DNA of 64,000 nt. Source: Tritrichomonas musculus. Lineage: Eukaryota > Parabasalia > Tritrichomonadida > Tritrichomonadidae. The DNA lies in NCBI GenBank assembly GCA_039105265.1, contig JAPFFF010000005.1:2651501-2715500 (forward strand). Reading direction: 5' to 3'. The notes under the pieces are model-generated. The model was not told where the DNA came from. It was given only the letters and a program-made list of their open reading frames with translations, and did no database searches. Shown piece by piece: positions 34,893 to 45,114 of the stretch. The translations under genes were made by a program, and so were the position numbers. Each line of letters begins with the position of its first letter. The first letter of the stretch is position 1.

Positions 34893-37800
34893 ATGGATAT
34901 ATCGCAATATTTAAAAGATCCAACTGAATTTGCGCCTCCAGAAAGATTAGATGGAGGAGGTTTTGGAGATGTGTTTATATATACAGAGAAAAAATCTGGG
35001 AAACAATATGCTGGAAAAATATATAAAAACGAAAACTATGAAAATGTTATCTTTTTTTTAAGAGAAATACACATTTGTACAATTAACTATCCTACTATAT
35101 TGCAATTAAAAGGATGGAGTGCTATTGATTCACTTCAGATATTTACTGATTTTATGGAAAAAGGATCTTTATCAGGATACATTACCAAAAACAAATTATC
35201 ACCAGATCAAAAGCAAATAATCTTATTTGGCATTTCAAAAGGTTTAGAAATTTTTCATTCATATAATGTACTTGTTCGAGACTTGAAACCTGAAAATGTT
35301 TTGTTAGATGACAACTTGCATCCAATCATCAATGATTTCAATTTGTCCAAATTCACATTTAAAGGAGAGATACACTCGCGACAATGTGGAACAATAAGAG
35401 ACATGGCACCCGAACTATTAAAAGAAGATCCAAGTTTTGATTATGGGCCTGAGATAGATGTGTATTCTTTTGGTAATTTAATATATTCGGTGATTGTAAA
35501 CAAAGTCTTTAAAACGGGATTTAATTTCAAGCAAAGTTTGGACAAAAATGAAATGTTTAAAAAAGTCGAATATAAAGTATTCAAAAAGTTGATTAATGAC
35601 TGTCTTATGGATGATAAAAACAATAGACCAACGTCTGCAGAAATATCAAGAATACTTGAAAATAATCATCTCCCAGGAGTCAATGATAATAATTTTAAAA
35701 ACTATGTAAAATTTCTAAATAATTACAAACCAGCAAAAATGGTGATAAAGACGCCAGAAAAAAGTGACAACTGGGGCCAAATTTATTAAGAAAAAGGAAT
35801 GATTGCTAAAAAAAATAATAAACCGCTTGAGGCATCAAATTTTTTGAAAATTGCAATGAATCTTCGTTATGAAAATTCTGAAGATGAGTATTACAAATCA
35901 TTAGTTTCACTCGGCAAATATTACGAAGATAAAGAACAAGGTGATGACGCGATTTATTATTACCAATTAGCTGTTGACGAGGGAAATGTTATAGAAGCAT
36001 GCGAGCCAATGATAAAGTTGTCAGAAAAATTGGGCTATGATTCAACTTTATTTCATGAATATAAAGTTAAATTAGATTATTTCATGAAAAATAATCGTTC
36101 TGAAAGCAGCACAAGTGTATCAACAAGTATTGGAAGTACAGAGACAGATAGCATTATATCAAATAGTGTTGCTGAACAAAGCAAGAACAATGATGAAGAT
36201 GATTTAAATAAAGCTCAACTTGAGCAATCAAACCAAAATAAAGATAAAAGTGATTTATCTGAAAAAGGGCCTCAAAACAGTTTTTTAACAAATCAAAATG
36301 AAGTGCAAAATAATGCAACACCAAACAACCAATGTATTTCCTATTTCAATGGAAATACTCCCAACAATAACTTCATTCATAATACCAACAATAACTTCAT
36401 TCATAATACCAACAATAACTTCATTCATAATACCAACAATAACTTCATTCATAATACCAACAATAACTTAAATAATAATACCATCAATATCTTTAATAAT
36501 AATGTTAACAATAACTTCGATTATAATGTTAACAATAACTTCAATTATAATGTTAACAATAACTTCAATTATAATGTTAACAATAACTTCAATTATAATG
36601 TTAACAATAACTTCAATTATAATGTTAACAATATCTTTAATAATAATGCTAACAATAACCTCAATTATAATGCCAGCAATATCTTTAATAACAATACCAA
36701 CAATATCTTTAATAACAATGCTAACAAACCCGATTTTACAAACTATTATTATAATAATCTAATTGATGATTTTGATGATATACCAATAATATATAATGTA
36801 CCACGAATCATATCTATAATTTTTAAGGTTTATGAGGTAAGAGAAGAGACAGACCATACAAAATATATCATTTTGGATAAAAATGGCAAACGCAGCAATT
36901 TGCGAGTGTATGGAGACTTGCCGAATGAGCAAAGAGAGATTCTCAAGACCAAAAACAAGTGGATTGTCTCACCAAAAGTTAATTGTACATCAACTTTTCG
37001 TTATCATATATTGACAGTTGTTGTTGATAATCCGAGAACAGAATATTTCAGATTTGCAACTAACAAAGAGTTGTACAGCACCGGAATAATGAATCTGAAT
37101 AATCATGTATTCACCAATTTCCAAGATATCGTCAAATACAAAATGGTAAACGTGACGATGATGGATGAAAATTGGAATTACATGATGGATGAAAATGACA
37201 TTGTATGGACAAATGTGATTGCATTTGTTGTTGACATTGATAGAGATAATGCAACAGTCACAGGCAAATTATATTATAAATTGCGTGTCATTGATACTGA
37301 TTCAAATCAGATGACAGTGACAGTCTTCTTTTATCGGAATTCGTATAAAATTCTGAATTTATTCCGTGATGATAGCCTCATTTCAAAGCCAATTTTGTTC
37401 AAAAGAGTATTTTTAAATTCATACAAAGGAATTGTTTGCATGTTAATTGACCAAGTTTCAGAAGCAATTGTTCTTAATGAAATTTCACCAAATTATCAGT
37501 TGCTTTTAAAGAAATATAATGATTCAAAAAATGAGGCCAAAAAAGGCACATTTTATAATAACGTCTTTCTGATTCCAGAAGAAAGATTACCAGAACACTC
37601 CAAAGCGATTGATGGAGCAACATACATCTTTGAAGGACACTTTGCAATTAAAAATTTTTATTATTTTGATATTATTAATATTGACCGAAATAAATTTGAC
37701 GGATCTAATAAAGAAGATATAAAATATCCAAATGATGCCATTAAAGAGAATCTAATGCCGCAAATATGCATGTTTATAAAACCAACTGATTTTAATAATA

Positions 37801-38450
37801 ATATAAATGAATTTCTTGTCAAAAGGCCTAAAATTGTTAATGAATTACTTGGTATGTCAGAGTGGGAGTTTTACAATATTATGAAAAATTGTAACTCATT
37901 TAACGAATTTCAAAAAAAAGTAAAAAAAAAGATTCATCCTAATGAACCACTCAATATACAAAAAGTAATGATCAGGGGTTATTTCACACAAAAGGATAAT
38001 AAAAATGTTCTAGTATACGTCATTGAAAAAATATATAAAAATAATGACGAAGTCCAAAATGATTTGGAATTTCATGAAAGATATGAAGCGTTTGACATTC
38101 TTGGTCCTTTTATAGATGACATTTATTTCAGCAAGGAAGAAGTAGACGAAGGAAGAAATGCGAATACTATCTTACAATTTGCAAAAAACCTTAAAAAAAA
38201 AGGATATTTGAAGCAAGCATTAAAGTACTATAAAAAAGCAGCTGATCTACCTTTTTTGAACCCATATGCACAGTTCAAATATGGAAAATCACTATATAAT
38301 GCTGTTCCTTCAGACGAAAATGGAAAGAAAGAAGGTCTGAATTATATCATAAGAGCAGCAAAAACATATCCAGAAGCCAATTATTTTTTACAAAGGATAG
38401 GATATATTGAAAAAGATGAATCAAGTAAAATATCGCCAACTCAAATATAA
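34893..38450 (+). CDS. Kinase-Sel1-Asn-rich-OB-like gene with one in-frame stop
   Basis: The first open part, 34893-35789, is a 298-residue kinase with Gly loop GGGFGDV (21-27), K42, VRD with D130 in place of HRD, DFN at 148-150 in place of DFG, and MAPE. After TAA 35787-35789 the same frame is open for 886 more codons, with the next ATG at 35799. It starts inside Sel1 repeats (SLGKYYEDKEQGDDAIYYYQ), then a Ser/Asn linker and an Asn tract made of about 20 short NNNFxxNxN units. Next come about 400 residues with beta-rich segments like RPA-type OB folds (low confidence), then a C-terminal Sel1/TPR pair (KKGYLKQALKYYKKAADLP). Kinase followed by Sel1 is a normal trichomonad architecture, so I read this as one gene with a recent stop, or read-through. 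The alternative is two separate genes. Confidence 0.7.
36360..36730 (+). repeat. Asn-codon tandem repeats
   Basis: Units of 24 bp (AACTTCATTCATAATACCAAC type) and related AACTTCAATTATAATGTTAAC units follow each other in frame. They encode NNNFIHNT and NNNFNYNV blocks. The length is probably variable between strains through slippage. Confidence 0.85.
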
Positions 38451-39300
38451 TCTGAACTCATACAGATTTATTAAAATAAACTATTAAAACAAAATAAAAA
38501 CATCTTTTTAAAAATTTGTAATTTTATTTTTAACTCAACATGTTAGAACTTTATTATTTTTATCAATTAGGAAGAATTTATTCTGTATAATAAGTGATTG
38601 CTTGAATGAGATATACCATCAATAAATATTTATATCAACCAATATTTTTTTTTTTTTTTTTAATAAAAATTCATTATTCAGAAGCGCATGAATATCGAAA
38701 CTAAAAATAATCAGTTAAATATGCTTATTGTTTACTTTCTATGATTCTTTGTTTAATATTTTCACTTTTTTCATTTTCATTAAATTAAACTTCATCAATA
38801 GTATTTGGAGTGATGTCTGGCTTACAGCCAAACATCCCTCCAAACCCCGTAGCCCATTCATTTTTTCGTCACAGTTGTAAAATTCGCGTTTTTGCATACC
38901 TTCCCAGATACTCTACTGCCCGCACTATGCTTTCGTTAAAAACACCTGTTTTTTATTAACAACGAACTTTTCACTCAGGACATTTACGTTTCATTCAATT
39001 TCACGACAAAATCATTTTTTGTCACTTCAATGTCGCCGTCAATTTCTGACGGGACCATTTCGGGAAAAATGATAGGAGAGATAATTTCATTTTTGATGGA
39101 GCTAATATTGAAAAAGTTCATGAATATATTCAAAATAATCAAAATTTCAAATAAACTTGAAAAGAGGACATCCTTTTTTAAATAATATCTTCAAATGAAA
39201 TTGGATTTAAAGGTAATCTTATGTATCTCAGTATTCTCGTTACTGTTTCAGACCCAAGAGATTTTATTTTATTGAACAGTGACATTTTCCTGTAACGAAA
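38451..39300. other. Intergenic region between host genes and Polinton DNA
   Basis: I see no open gene. It has a 15-T run near 38646 and a strong hairpin at 38804-38844. From about 38800 base composition becomes less AT-rich. The left edge of the mobile DNA lies somewhere between here and 39740, and no terminal inverted repeat or target duplication could be fixed. Confidence 0.5.
38804..38844. repeat. Inverted repeat (hairpin), 19-bp arms
   Basis: TTTGGAGTGATGTCTGGCT and AGCCAAACATCCCTCCAAA are reverse complements at 17 of 19 positions, with a 3-base loop TAC. Confidence 0.85.
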
Positions 39301-39503
39301 ATGCAATTATCCTTGGCCGCAAAAGGAAATTATTCGAGCAACATTAATATTTGGAATGATTTTTGTCCTGCAGACAAAACCGCTCGCTGCGCTGCGCTCC
39401 GCTCACTATCACGTCCAAACAGATTAACGCTTTCCTCGATGGATTTGCTTTGTATATATCTCAGTAAAGAAACAGAAAAGTAGCGTATAGAAATAGCATG
39501 AAT

Positions 39504-39551
39504 GGAGTAGTTAACGGTAGGCTTTGGCATGCCCCAGCCTACCACTACTCC
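39504..39551. repeat. GC-rich inverted repeat (hairpin)
   Basis: The arms GGAGTAGT (39504-39511) and GGTAGGCT (39516-39523) pair perfectly with AGCCTACC (39536-39543) and ACTACTCC (39544-39551). A TAAC bulge lies between the two left blocks and the loop contains GGCATGCC. It stands out in an AT-rich genome. It could be an element end, an origin or a terminator-like structure. Confidence 0.85.
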
Positions 39552-39739
39552 AAGGGCTCCCGCCCCTGGACCCCATTCAAAAAGTTCCATTCAGAAAAAG
39601 TTCCTCATTCAAAAAGCCAGCTATTCAAAAAGTAGTATATGTAAATGGCGTGATTTTTTAACGTCCCGTATAAAAAATCCCTCCATTTGGCTAACGCCAA
39701 AAGTCAGCTAAGCTGCCATTAATTTTTTCCCGCTATTAA

Positions 39740-40042
39740 ATGGACACCCCTTCTGATTTAAAAATTATGACACAGTATAAAAAGTTCACTCTAAGAAACC
39801 CCTACTATACATCACGTGAGACACAACAAATATACGACTCACAAAAAAATGTTAGGACATGTGATTCGCATGGATATGTCATCATTGAAGTACTAGATGA
39901 AAGGAATACATTTAGTGGTTTCAGATATGCTAAATTTAGGCGTGCAGCAGTCTTGAAATACAATAATGATTATGATAGGGAAAGAGAAAGAGATGCGCCA
40001 AGATATAGATGTTTTGATGAGCACCACCAAATTATGGAATAA
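39740..40042 (+). CDS. Small Polinton-associated protein, unknown
   Basis: The protein has 100 residues, is charged, and has a Tyr/Arg-rich C-terminus (NNDYDRERERDAPRYR). I recognise no family. It lies at the left of remnant A after the GC-rich hairpin and runs in the same direction as the genes that follow. Confidence 0.4.
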   Translation: MDTPSDLKIMTQYKKFTLRNPYYTSRETQQIYDSQKNVRTCDSHGYVIIEVLDERNTFSGFRYAKFRRAAVLKYNNDYDRERERDAPRYRCFDEHHQIME

Positions 40043-40057
40043 AAAAATATTTTCCAT

Positions 40058-41376
40058 GATTGAAATGTACCCGACGCTAAATCCAGCAGAAGAGCAAACA
40101 CCGATTGCCATTGAATATACCTACTTCTTAGATGATGGAGAACAAGACCCTAGCAAACCAAATCGATACTACTTTAATTTCCCGCAAGAATGGTGCACAT
40201 CAAATAGAGGTGAATCAATTGTAGGAGTGAGAAATATATGGATGACTGCTCATAGAAGAAAATTAGAATTTGACTTTAGCATTAGAAAATATCTGAGAAG
40301 TGATTTTGATAAAAAAAAGAAAGAAAATCCAAATAAAAGCATTGACCAAATTTATGATTTATTACCAGACAAATCAAAAATTGAAGTATCTTCACACATT
40401 ATTTCATGGTTTTCTACAGAGAATGATATGAGAAAATTGTTTGATGACATCCATGAACAAATGAAAAAGAAATTTGAAAAATCTAATGAGCAAATTTTGA
40501 AAAAATATGGTACTACACTTGACAAATTAAGAGAAATATATGGTGAGTATACAAGAATTAAACAACAATACATTAACAAAGCATTTGGAAATTATGAGAT
40601 TGTTAACAATATTATTACATTTTTATTTAATACTCCTGAATTGTATAAAAGTTATACAGCAGCCATAACTGATTGGCTAAATAATTATAAAGATAAAATT
40701 GTTCCATTATTTCATCAAGAAGATATTGATAGGACTTTGAATGACATACTAATGGATGGATATTATGATTATGATAAGAAAGCTTTTGTGGAAACATTAT
40801 TTTCACCACAAAATTTAGAGCTGAAAAAGCCAACAATTATTCATCCTCCAGAATACATTGCACCTGGTATTGATGATGATTTTCTGACTACTCCAACACC
40901 TCCGCCTTCTCCTCTTCCAACTCCAGAACCTACGCCTGGTGTGAATGAATATGTAGATTTAGGCGTTTGTTATGTAGATTTTAAGATTAATTTTTGCTGA
41001 AAAAATAGATTCTGATACTAATTATGTTAGATCTGATTTTGCTAATGTAATGAATATTGGAAATAAATCATACCAAAATAATCCAGATGACTATCAAGAT
41101 AAATGGCTAAGAAGATTAGATTTTAAAAATGTTTGGGATAGGCATTCATGCAAAGTTTATTCATCAATAGCGGAACAGTCAAATAAGTATTATTTAGGCA
41201 ACAGTCAAATATACTTTAATCCAATTAAATATTTTAAATTAAACTCAACAGACCAAAGATTTTGGGTAGAATTATATTCTGGTAGACATAATAATATTCC
41301 AGTCATATTACCAGATGGTGAATCATTTGTTATTGAAATGCAATTCTTGCCATACAAGAAGATGCTTTACATTTAA
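40058..41376 (+). pseudogene. Minor-capsid-like gene of remnant A (fossil)
   Basis: This region is homologous to 45504-46475 of element B. Shared segments are DPSKxNRYYFNFP near the N-terminus, DRHSCKVYSS in the middle and the C-terminal RFWVELYSGR then EMQFLPYKKMLYI. The C-terminal beta-rich pattern resembles single-jelly-roll penton proteins of Polintons, which is an inference. It looks broken. A Pro-rich linker (TPTPPPSPLPTPEP) lies in the middle. Confidence 0.55.
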
Positions 41377-41386
41377 ATGAATTTAA

Positions 41387-42472
41387 ATGAGTAGAAAACA
41401 ATATAAAACTATTGAGGAGCTACACCATTTTTTCCCGTGGAAGACACCATCTAAATTTGTCCCTCTTGCAAAACGCTATGGATTCACAGAAGAGGCAGCA
41501 TTGAATTATTTAAAGAAAGTGGTGCATGATGTTAAAGTACCAAAGGCAAAATTCATGAACATCTATTCGAAGCATTCAGGTGGATACCAAATGGACACAT
41601 TCATAAATGACAAGACAAAAGATGGATTAAATTATTTGATGTTAATTAATATTAACACAAGAAAAGCATACTGTTATCCAATGAAGGGGAAGGGTGCAAA
41701 AGAAGTAGCAAAGGCATTAAATAAATTTTTTGAAGAAGAACCAGATGTCTATTCTATAACATCAGACCAAGATGCAGCTTATTTGTCCAATGATGTATTA
41801 CAGCTAATGAAATCAAATGATATAATATACAATACAACAGAAGACAATAACCATAATGTTCTAGGCATTATAAATAGATTCATGAGAACAATAAGAGATA
41901 TGGTAGGTGAGAATAGATATATTGGAGAACAAGAGATGAATGGTTTAATAGATTCATACAACAATTCTCCCCACAAATCTCTTGACTATAAAATACCAAA
42001 TGAAATGACAGAAAAAGATGAAAAAGAATATGTAAAAACCAAGTCACAAAACAATCCCTATGATTTCAAACCAAATGATAGAGTTAGAATTATTCAAGCT
42101 AAGGAGCCATTTTCGAAGCGCAGAAATAGAGTCAGCAAGGAAGCATACATAGTTGATTCCAAGGCTGGCAACCAATTTATAGTTAAGTCCAAAGATGAAT
42201 CAATAGATAAATTACCTGGATACAGACTAATAAAAACTCAAAATAAAAATATTGCTCAAACACTGAAGGGAGGCAAGAGAGGTATTGTTGAGAAGATTAT
42301 ATCATATGATGCAGCTAAGAATAAATACAAAATAAAATATAGCGAGGGAACAGAAGATGTAATTCCAGCTAAAAATTTACGAGAGGGAGCACCAACTAAA
42401 TTATCCAATCTTGAGATGGATTACTGGAGCAAACAAAAAAATATTCCAAATGGAATACGCAAATGGATTTAA
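41387..42472 (+). CDS. Polinton integrase, remnant A
   Basis: The protein has 361 residues. A retroviral-type (rve) integrase core starts at GGYQMDTFINDK and continues through ITSDQDAAYLS and GIINRFMRTIRD. A C-terminal chromo-like or SH3-like region follows (KRGIVEKIISYDAAKNKYKI, then YSEGTEDVIPAKNLREG). In Polintons this enzyme inserts the linear element DNA into the host genome. The start ATG lies 10 bp after the previous frame ends, and the ATPase begins 10 bp after it, an operon-like packing. It is clearly related to the integrase at 46487 but well diverged from it. Confidence 0.9.
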   Translation: MSRKQYKTIEELHHFFPWKTPSKFVPLAKRYGFTEEAALNYLKKVVHDVKVPKAKFMNIYSKHSGGYQMDTFINDKTKDGLNYLMLININTRKAYCYPMKGKGAKEVAKALNKFFEEEPDVYSITSDQDAAYLSNDVLQLMKSNDIIYNTTEDNNHNVLGIINRFMRTIRDMVGENRYIGEQEMNGLIDSYNNSPHKSLDYKIPNEMTEKDEKEYVKTKSQNNPYDFKPNDRVRIIQAKEPFSKRRNRVSKEAYIVDSKAGNQFIVKSKDESIDKLPGYRLIKTQNKNIAQTLKGGKRGIVEKIISYDAAKNKYKIKYSEGTEDVIPAKNLREGAPTKLSNLEMDYWSKQKNIPNGIRKWI

Positions 42473-42482
42473 CCACAAATAA

Positions 42483-42845
42483 ATGTCTAAACAAATAATG
42501 AAAGAAGTGGAATCACTAATCCAAAAGACAATTAAGAAAAACCAAAAAGAAATAGAGGGCGCGTTGATGAAACCATTACATCCTTCCTATCCATTTAGCA
42601 CTAATGGAATAATTTTTCTCATAGGCAAACCAGGTGCAGGAAAGAGTTATTGGATATGGAAACACATTATGATAACAGAGAGATTATTTAAGCATCCCTA
42701 CTACCAAAAAATTATCTTCTGTTCAACATCAGGAAAAGCAGACAAAACTGCAGAAGCGATGAGTAAGAATGTAAAGACACCAATTGTATATCTTAACGAA
42801 GCAGAATTAATGGATTATCTAAAGAAGCATCTAAAGAGAAAGTAG
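42483..42845 (+). pseudogene. Packaging ATPase of remnant A, partial (fossil)
   Basis: The N-terminal part of an A32/FtsK-type DNA packaging ATPase with Walker A GKPGAGKSYW is homologous to 47644-48501 of element B. It looks broken. It ends where the GC-rich junction with element B begins. Confidence 0.85.
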
Positions 42846-42850
42846 TATAC

Positions 42851-42888
42851 GTTAGGCTGTGCGCCCTTAACGGTCGCCCAGACCTAAC
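42851..42888. repeat. GC-rich imperfect inverted repeat at the A/B junction
   Basis: GTTAGG (42851-42856) pairs with CCTAAC (42883-42888) and the stem continues imperfectly through CTG/CAG and GCG/CGC. The loop side contains TTAACGGT, a word also present in the hairpin at 39504. TAGTATAC lies just before it. Confidence 0.6.
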
Positions 42889-42980
42889 TGCGTCGATGAT
42901 TTCACCAAGGCCATTTATAAATTTTTTTTCTCTATTTTTATTTTTATTTTTATATTTTTTTCTTTATATCAAAAAAACAA

Positions 42981-43280
42981 ATGTGGGGAAAAAGAAGGAA
43001 CTATATGATCACATTCTGGACACATGAATACCCTAAAGAACTGCCAGATAACTCCACTTATCTATGTACATGTGAGGATACTTGTGAGAATGGCAGATAT
43101 CATGGTCATGCATTCATTTATTTCAAAAATCCTGAAGATATGAAGTGTGTTAAGAGCTTATTTGGTCATAATGCTCATTTAGAAGTGCCTCGTAGAAACA
43201 GCTGGTGTATTCGATATATACTGAATAACAATACGAGAAAACATGACTTCCAAGAATTTGGTGAACGGCCATTAGATTAA
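42981..43280 (+). CDS. HUH Rep-like endonuclease domain (CRESS-type)
   Basis: The protein has 99 residues. ITFWTHEYP resembles Rep motif 1, GRYHGHAFIYFKNP contains the HxH metal motif 2, and CIRYILNNN with the following HDFQEFGERP resembles motif 3 with its Tyr and the EFG tail of circovirus-like Reps. HUH enzymes nick DNA at a stem-loop origin through a Tyr. Only the nuclease part is present, with no helicase domain attached. It sits directly after the GC-rich hairpin at 42851. The family call rests on motif spacing seen by eye. Confidence 0.6.
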   Translation: MWGKRRNYMITFWTHEYPKELPDNSTYLCTCEDTCENGRYHGHAFIYFKNPEDMKCVKSLFGHNAHLEVPRRNSWCIRYILNNNTRKHDFQEFGERPLD

Positions 43281-43297
43281 TTTTTTGTATTTGAAAA

Positions 43298-43609
43298 ATG
43301 AGCTTTGTTCCATTAAAAGGCTTTATAAATGACTATGAGATTTTAAATAAATACCCTTTCACAATAAGAAATAAGAAGACACGTAAACCATTGAAAGATT
43401 CAAAACATAACGAAGGTTATTTGACGGTTAATTTGAATGGTGTAAATTATTTAAAACACGTTATTATTGCCAAACAATTTTTGCCTAACGATGATCCTGC
43501 TCACAAAAAAGAAGTCGATCATAAAAACCGCAATCGTAAAGATAACCGTCTATGTAATTTACGATGGGTAACGCATTCTGAAAACAATTATAATCGTAAA
43601 ATGCCGTAA
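43298..43609 (+). CDS. HNH homing-type endonuclease
   Basis: The protein has 103 residues. The core VDHKNRNRKDNRLCNLRWVT then SENNYN is the HNH_3 pattern, with a DH pair and Asn residues, and is preceded by LTVNLNGVNYLKHVIIAKQF as in phage and virus HNH proteins. It would cut DNA and may drive its own spread. It begins 18 bp after the Rep-like gene and ends 17 bp before the protease gene. Confidence 0.85.
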   Translation: MSFVPLKGFINDYEILNKYPFTIRNKKTRKPLKDSKHNEGYLTVNLNGVNYLKHVIIAKQFLPNDDPAHKKEVDHKNRNRKDNRLCNLRWVTHSENNYNRKMP

Positions 43610-43625
43610 TTTATTTTTATTCAAA

Positions 43626-45089
43626 ATGTCAGATATAATAATTATTCAAGGTCAAATTCGTTTCAATCCACCTATAACAAATCAAAAAGTTGCAGATTTG
43701 AAAAGAGAACACAATTTTAAATATATAGATATCACAAATAATTATGTGACATGTTTAGTGCCCTATAATTGGATACCAGCAAAGGGGTTTAGGGATGAAT
43801 TAGAAATATTTGCGAATAATATGAAGGGCAAATTATTTAGAGAACGTTTTAGTGGTGAAATTTTGGCCTATAAAGGATCGCCTAATGCTAAATCTGCTTG
43901 GCGTTATTTCATTAAATATGGGAAGGTGCAAAGTGACAATAATGCTGCCTTTAAGTTCATAAAATATTATAAGCCAAAACCAAAAAGACATGCAAAATGG
44001 GTGAAGCCAGAGCATGATGATGCATTACCGCCACCTCAAGAAGAGCCATCACAAAATAAAACAATCTTTCAGAAAAAGTCATCGTCTTCGGCCAAACCTA
44101 TACTTAAAAAGTTGGCATCTTCATCGTCTTCTTCTCAAACATCTACATTATCATCAAGCGGTACATCAAGAGCGCCATCTCCTCCCCCACCCCCACAAAC
44201 ATCCCCTCAATCATCAAAACAAACATCAAGGCACACATCAAGACCACCAACACCTCCAATGGATCTAGACCAATTTATTGATTATAATGCAATCACTGAT
44301 AATAATTCACAATTAGAATCAAAAGAAGTATATCCATATCTAAAACTATTAGTAGAAAAAGGAAAAAAGGTGAAAAGAATAGGACATGTAGCCTTATTGC
44401 CTCCTGATTGGTTTTATTATCTATATGAGAATCCGAAACAAGAAGCAGTGGACTCTCTCTTTGAGTATCTTAGTAAAGCTCCACAGTTTAATAAGAAACC
44501 TATTGATTATTATGATTGCATTGTAATTCCTGCTGAACTAGAGGAACATTGGATATTAATAGTAATCGATAATGGCAATAAAGATATCGGTGTATATGAT
44601 TCAAACATGAAAGCATACCCAGATATCGGTAAAATAATAAATAAATTCTTGAAATCACAAGGCATTAATCATAAATATCCAATGAGATATAATCGTGTTC
44701 CTAAACAAAATAATGATATTGATTGTGCTATATTAATGATGCAAAATGCAAGGATATTATTGCATGATGGTAAATGGCCTTATCCAATAGATGACGTACC
44801 TAATATTAGACAAAGAATTGCACGTGAATTAAAGAGCAAATCATTAGAAACAGCTGCCCTCCCACCTACACCACCAAGTTTTCAAAAACATTCTAACAAC
44901 ACAGAAAAACCGACTCTTCCCAAAAAAAAAATGAGTCAAGCTGAGAAGGAAAGAATCGAACAAGAGACTTATAATTATTTTATTAAAAAAGGTGCATATC
45001 ATTTAGCTAAATCATATAAATACCCTTATTGGAATGTTCATGAAGATGTAGAATCTGGTGTACCAAAAGATAAATCAAAAAGAATGTAA
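43626..45089 (+). CDS. Adenain/Ulp1-like cysteine protease of element B
   Basis: The protein has 487 residues. About 1-120 is an N-terminal domain that resembles the whole of the next small protein (45115). About 140-215 is a Ser/Pro-rich linker. About 225-410 is the protease, with EEHWILIVIDN (His), then VYDSN (Asp) and NNDIDCAILMM (Cys with its preceding region), as in adenovirus and Polinton maturation proteases. The C-terminus is Lys-rich. It would process capsid proteins. A TTATTCAAAATG context marks the start. Confidence 0.85.
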   Translation: MSDIIIIQGQIRFNPPITNQKVADLKREHNFKYIDITNNYVTCLVPYNWIPAKGFRDELEIFANNMKGKLFRERFSGEILAYKGSPNAKSAWRYFIKYGKVQSDNNAAFKFIKYYKPKPKRHAKWVKPEHDDALPPPQEEPSQNKTIFQKKSSSSAKPILKKLASSSSSSQTSTLSSSGTSRAPSPPPPPQTSPQSSKQTSRHTSRPPTPPMDLDQFIDYNAITDNNSQLESKEVYPYLKLLVEKGKKVKRIGHVALLPPDWFYYLYENPKQEAVDSLFEYLSKAPQFNKKPIDYYDCIVIPAELEEHWILIVIDNGNKDIGVYDSNMKAYPDIGKIINKFLKSQGINHKYPMRYNRVPKQNNDIDCAILMMQNARILLHDGKWPYPIDDVPNIRQRIARELKSKSLETAALPPTPPSFQKHSNNTEKPTLPKKKMSQAEKERIEQETYNYFIKKGAYHLAKSYKYPYWNVHEDVESGVPKDKSKRM

Positions 45090-45114
45090 ATTAAAAATTT
45101 TTCAATAAATAAAA

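Larger units (their letters stand above)
39740..42845 (+). mobile_element. Polinton/Maverick remnant A (fossil)
   Basis: This partial element has, in order, a small unknown gene, a minor-capsid-like gene, an integrase and part of a packaging ATPase. It looks broken, with a few breaks, and lacks capsid, protease and polymerase genes. Its integrase and ATPase clearly differ from those in the neighbouring element B, so it is a separate lineage and not a copy of it. The open frames suggest modest age. Confidence 0.8.

Noticed and set aside
36502-36762. Separate 86-codon ORF rich in LTITSIIM
   Set aside because: It is the shifted frame of the Asn-codon repeats.
34893-38450. Intron removing the TAA between kinase and Sel1 parts
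   Set aside because: The frame is continuous and I see no trichomonad-type splice sites around the stop.
42846-42970. tRNA or structured RNA gene in the GC-rich junction
   Set aside because: A hairpin is present, but no cloverleaf with the conserved T-arm and anticodon arm could be drawn.
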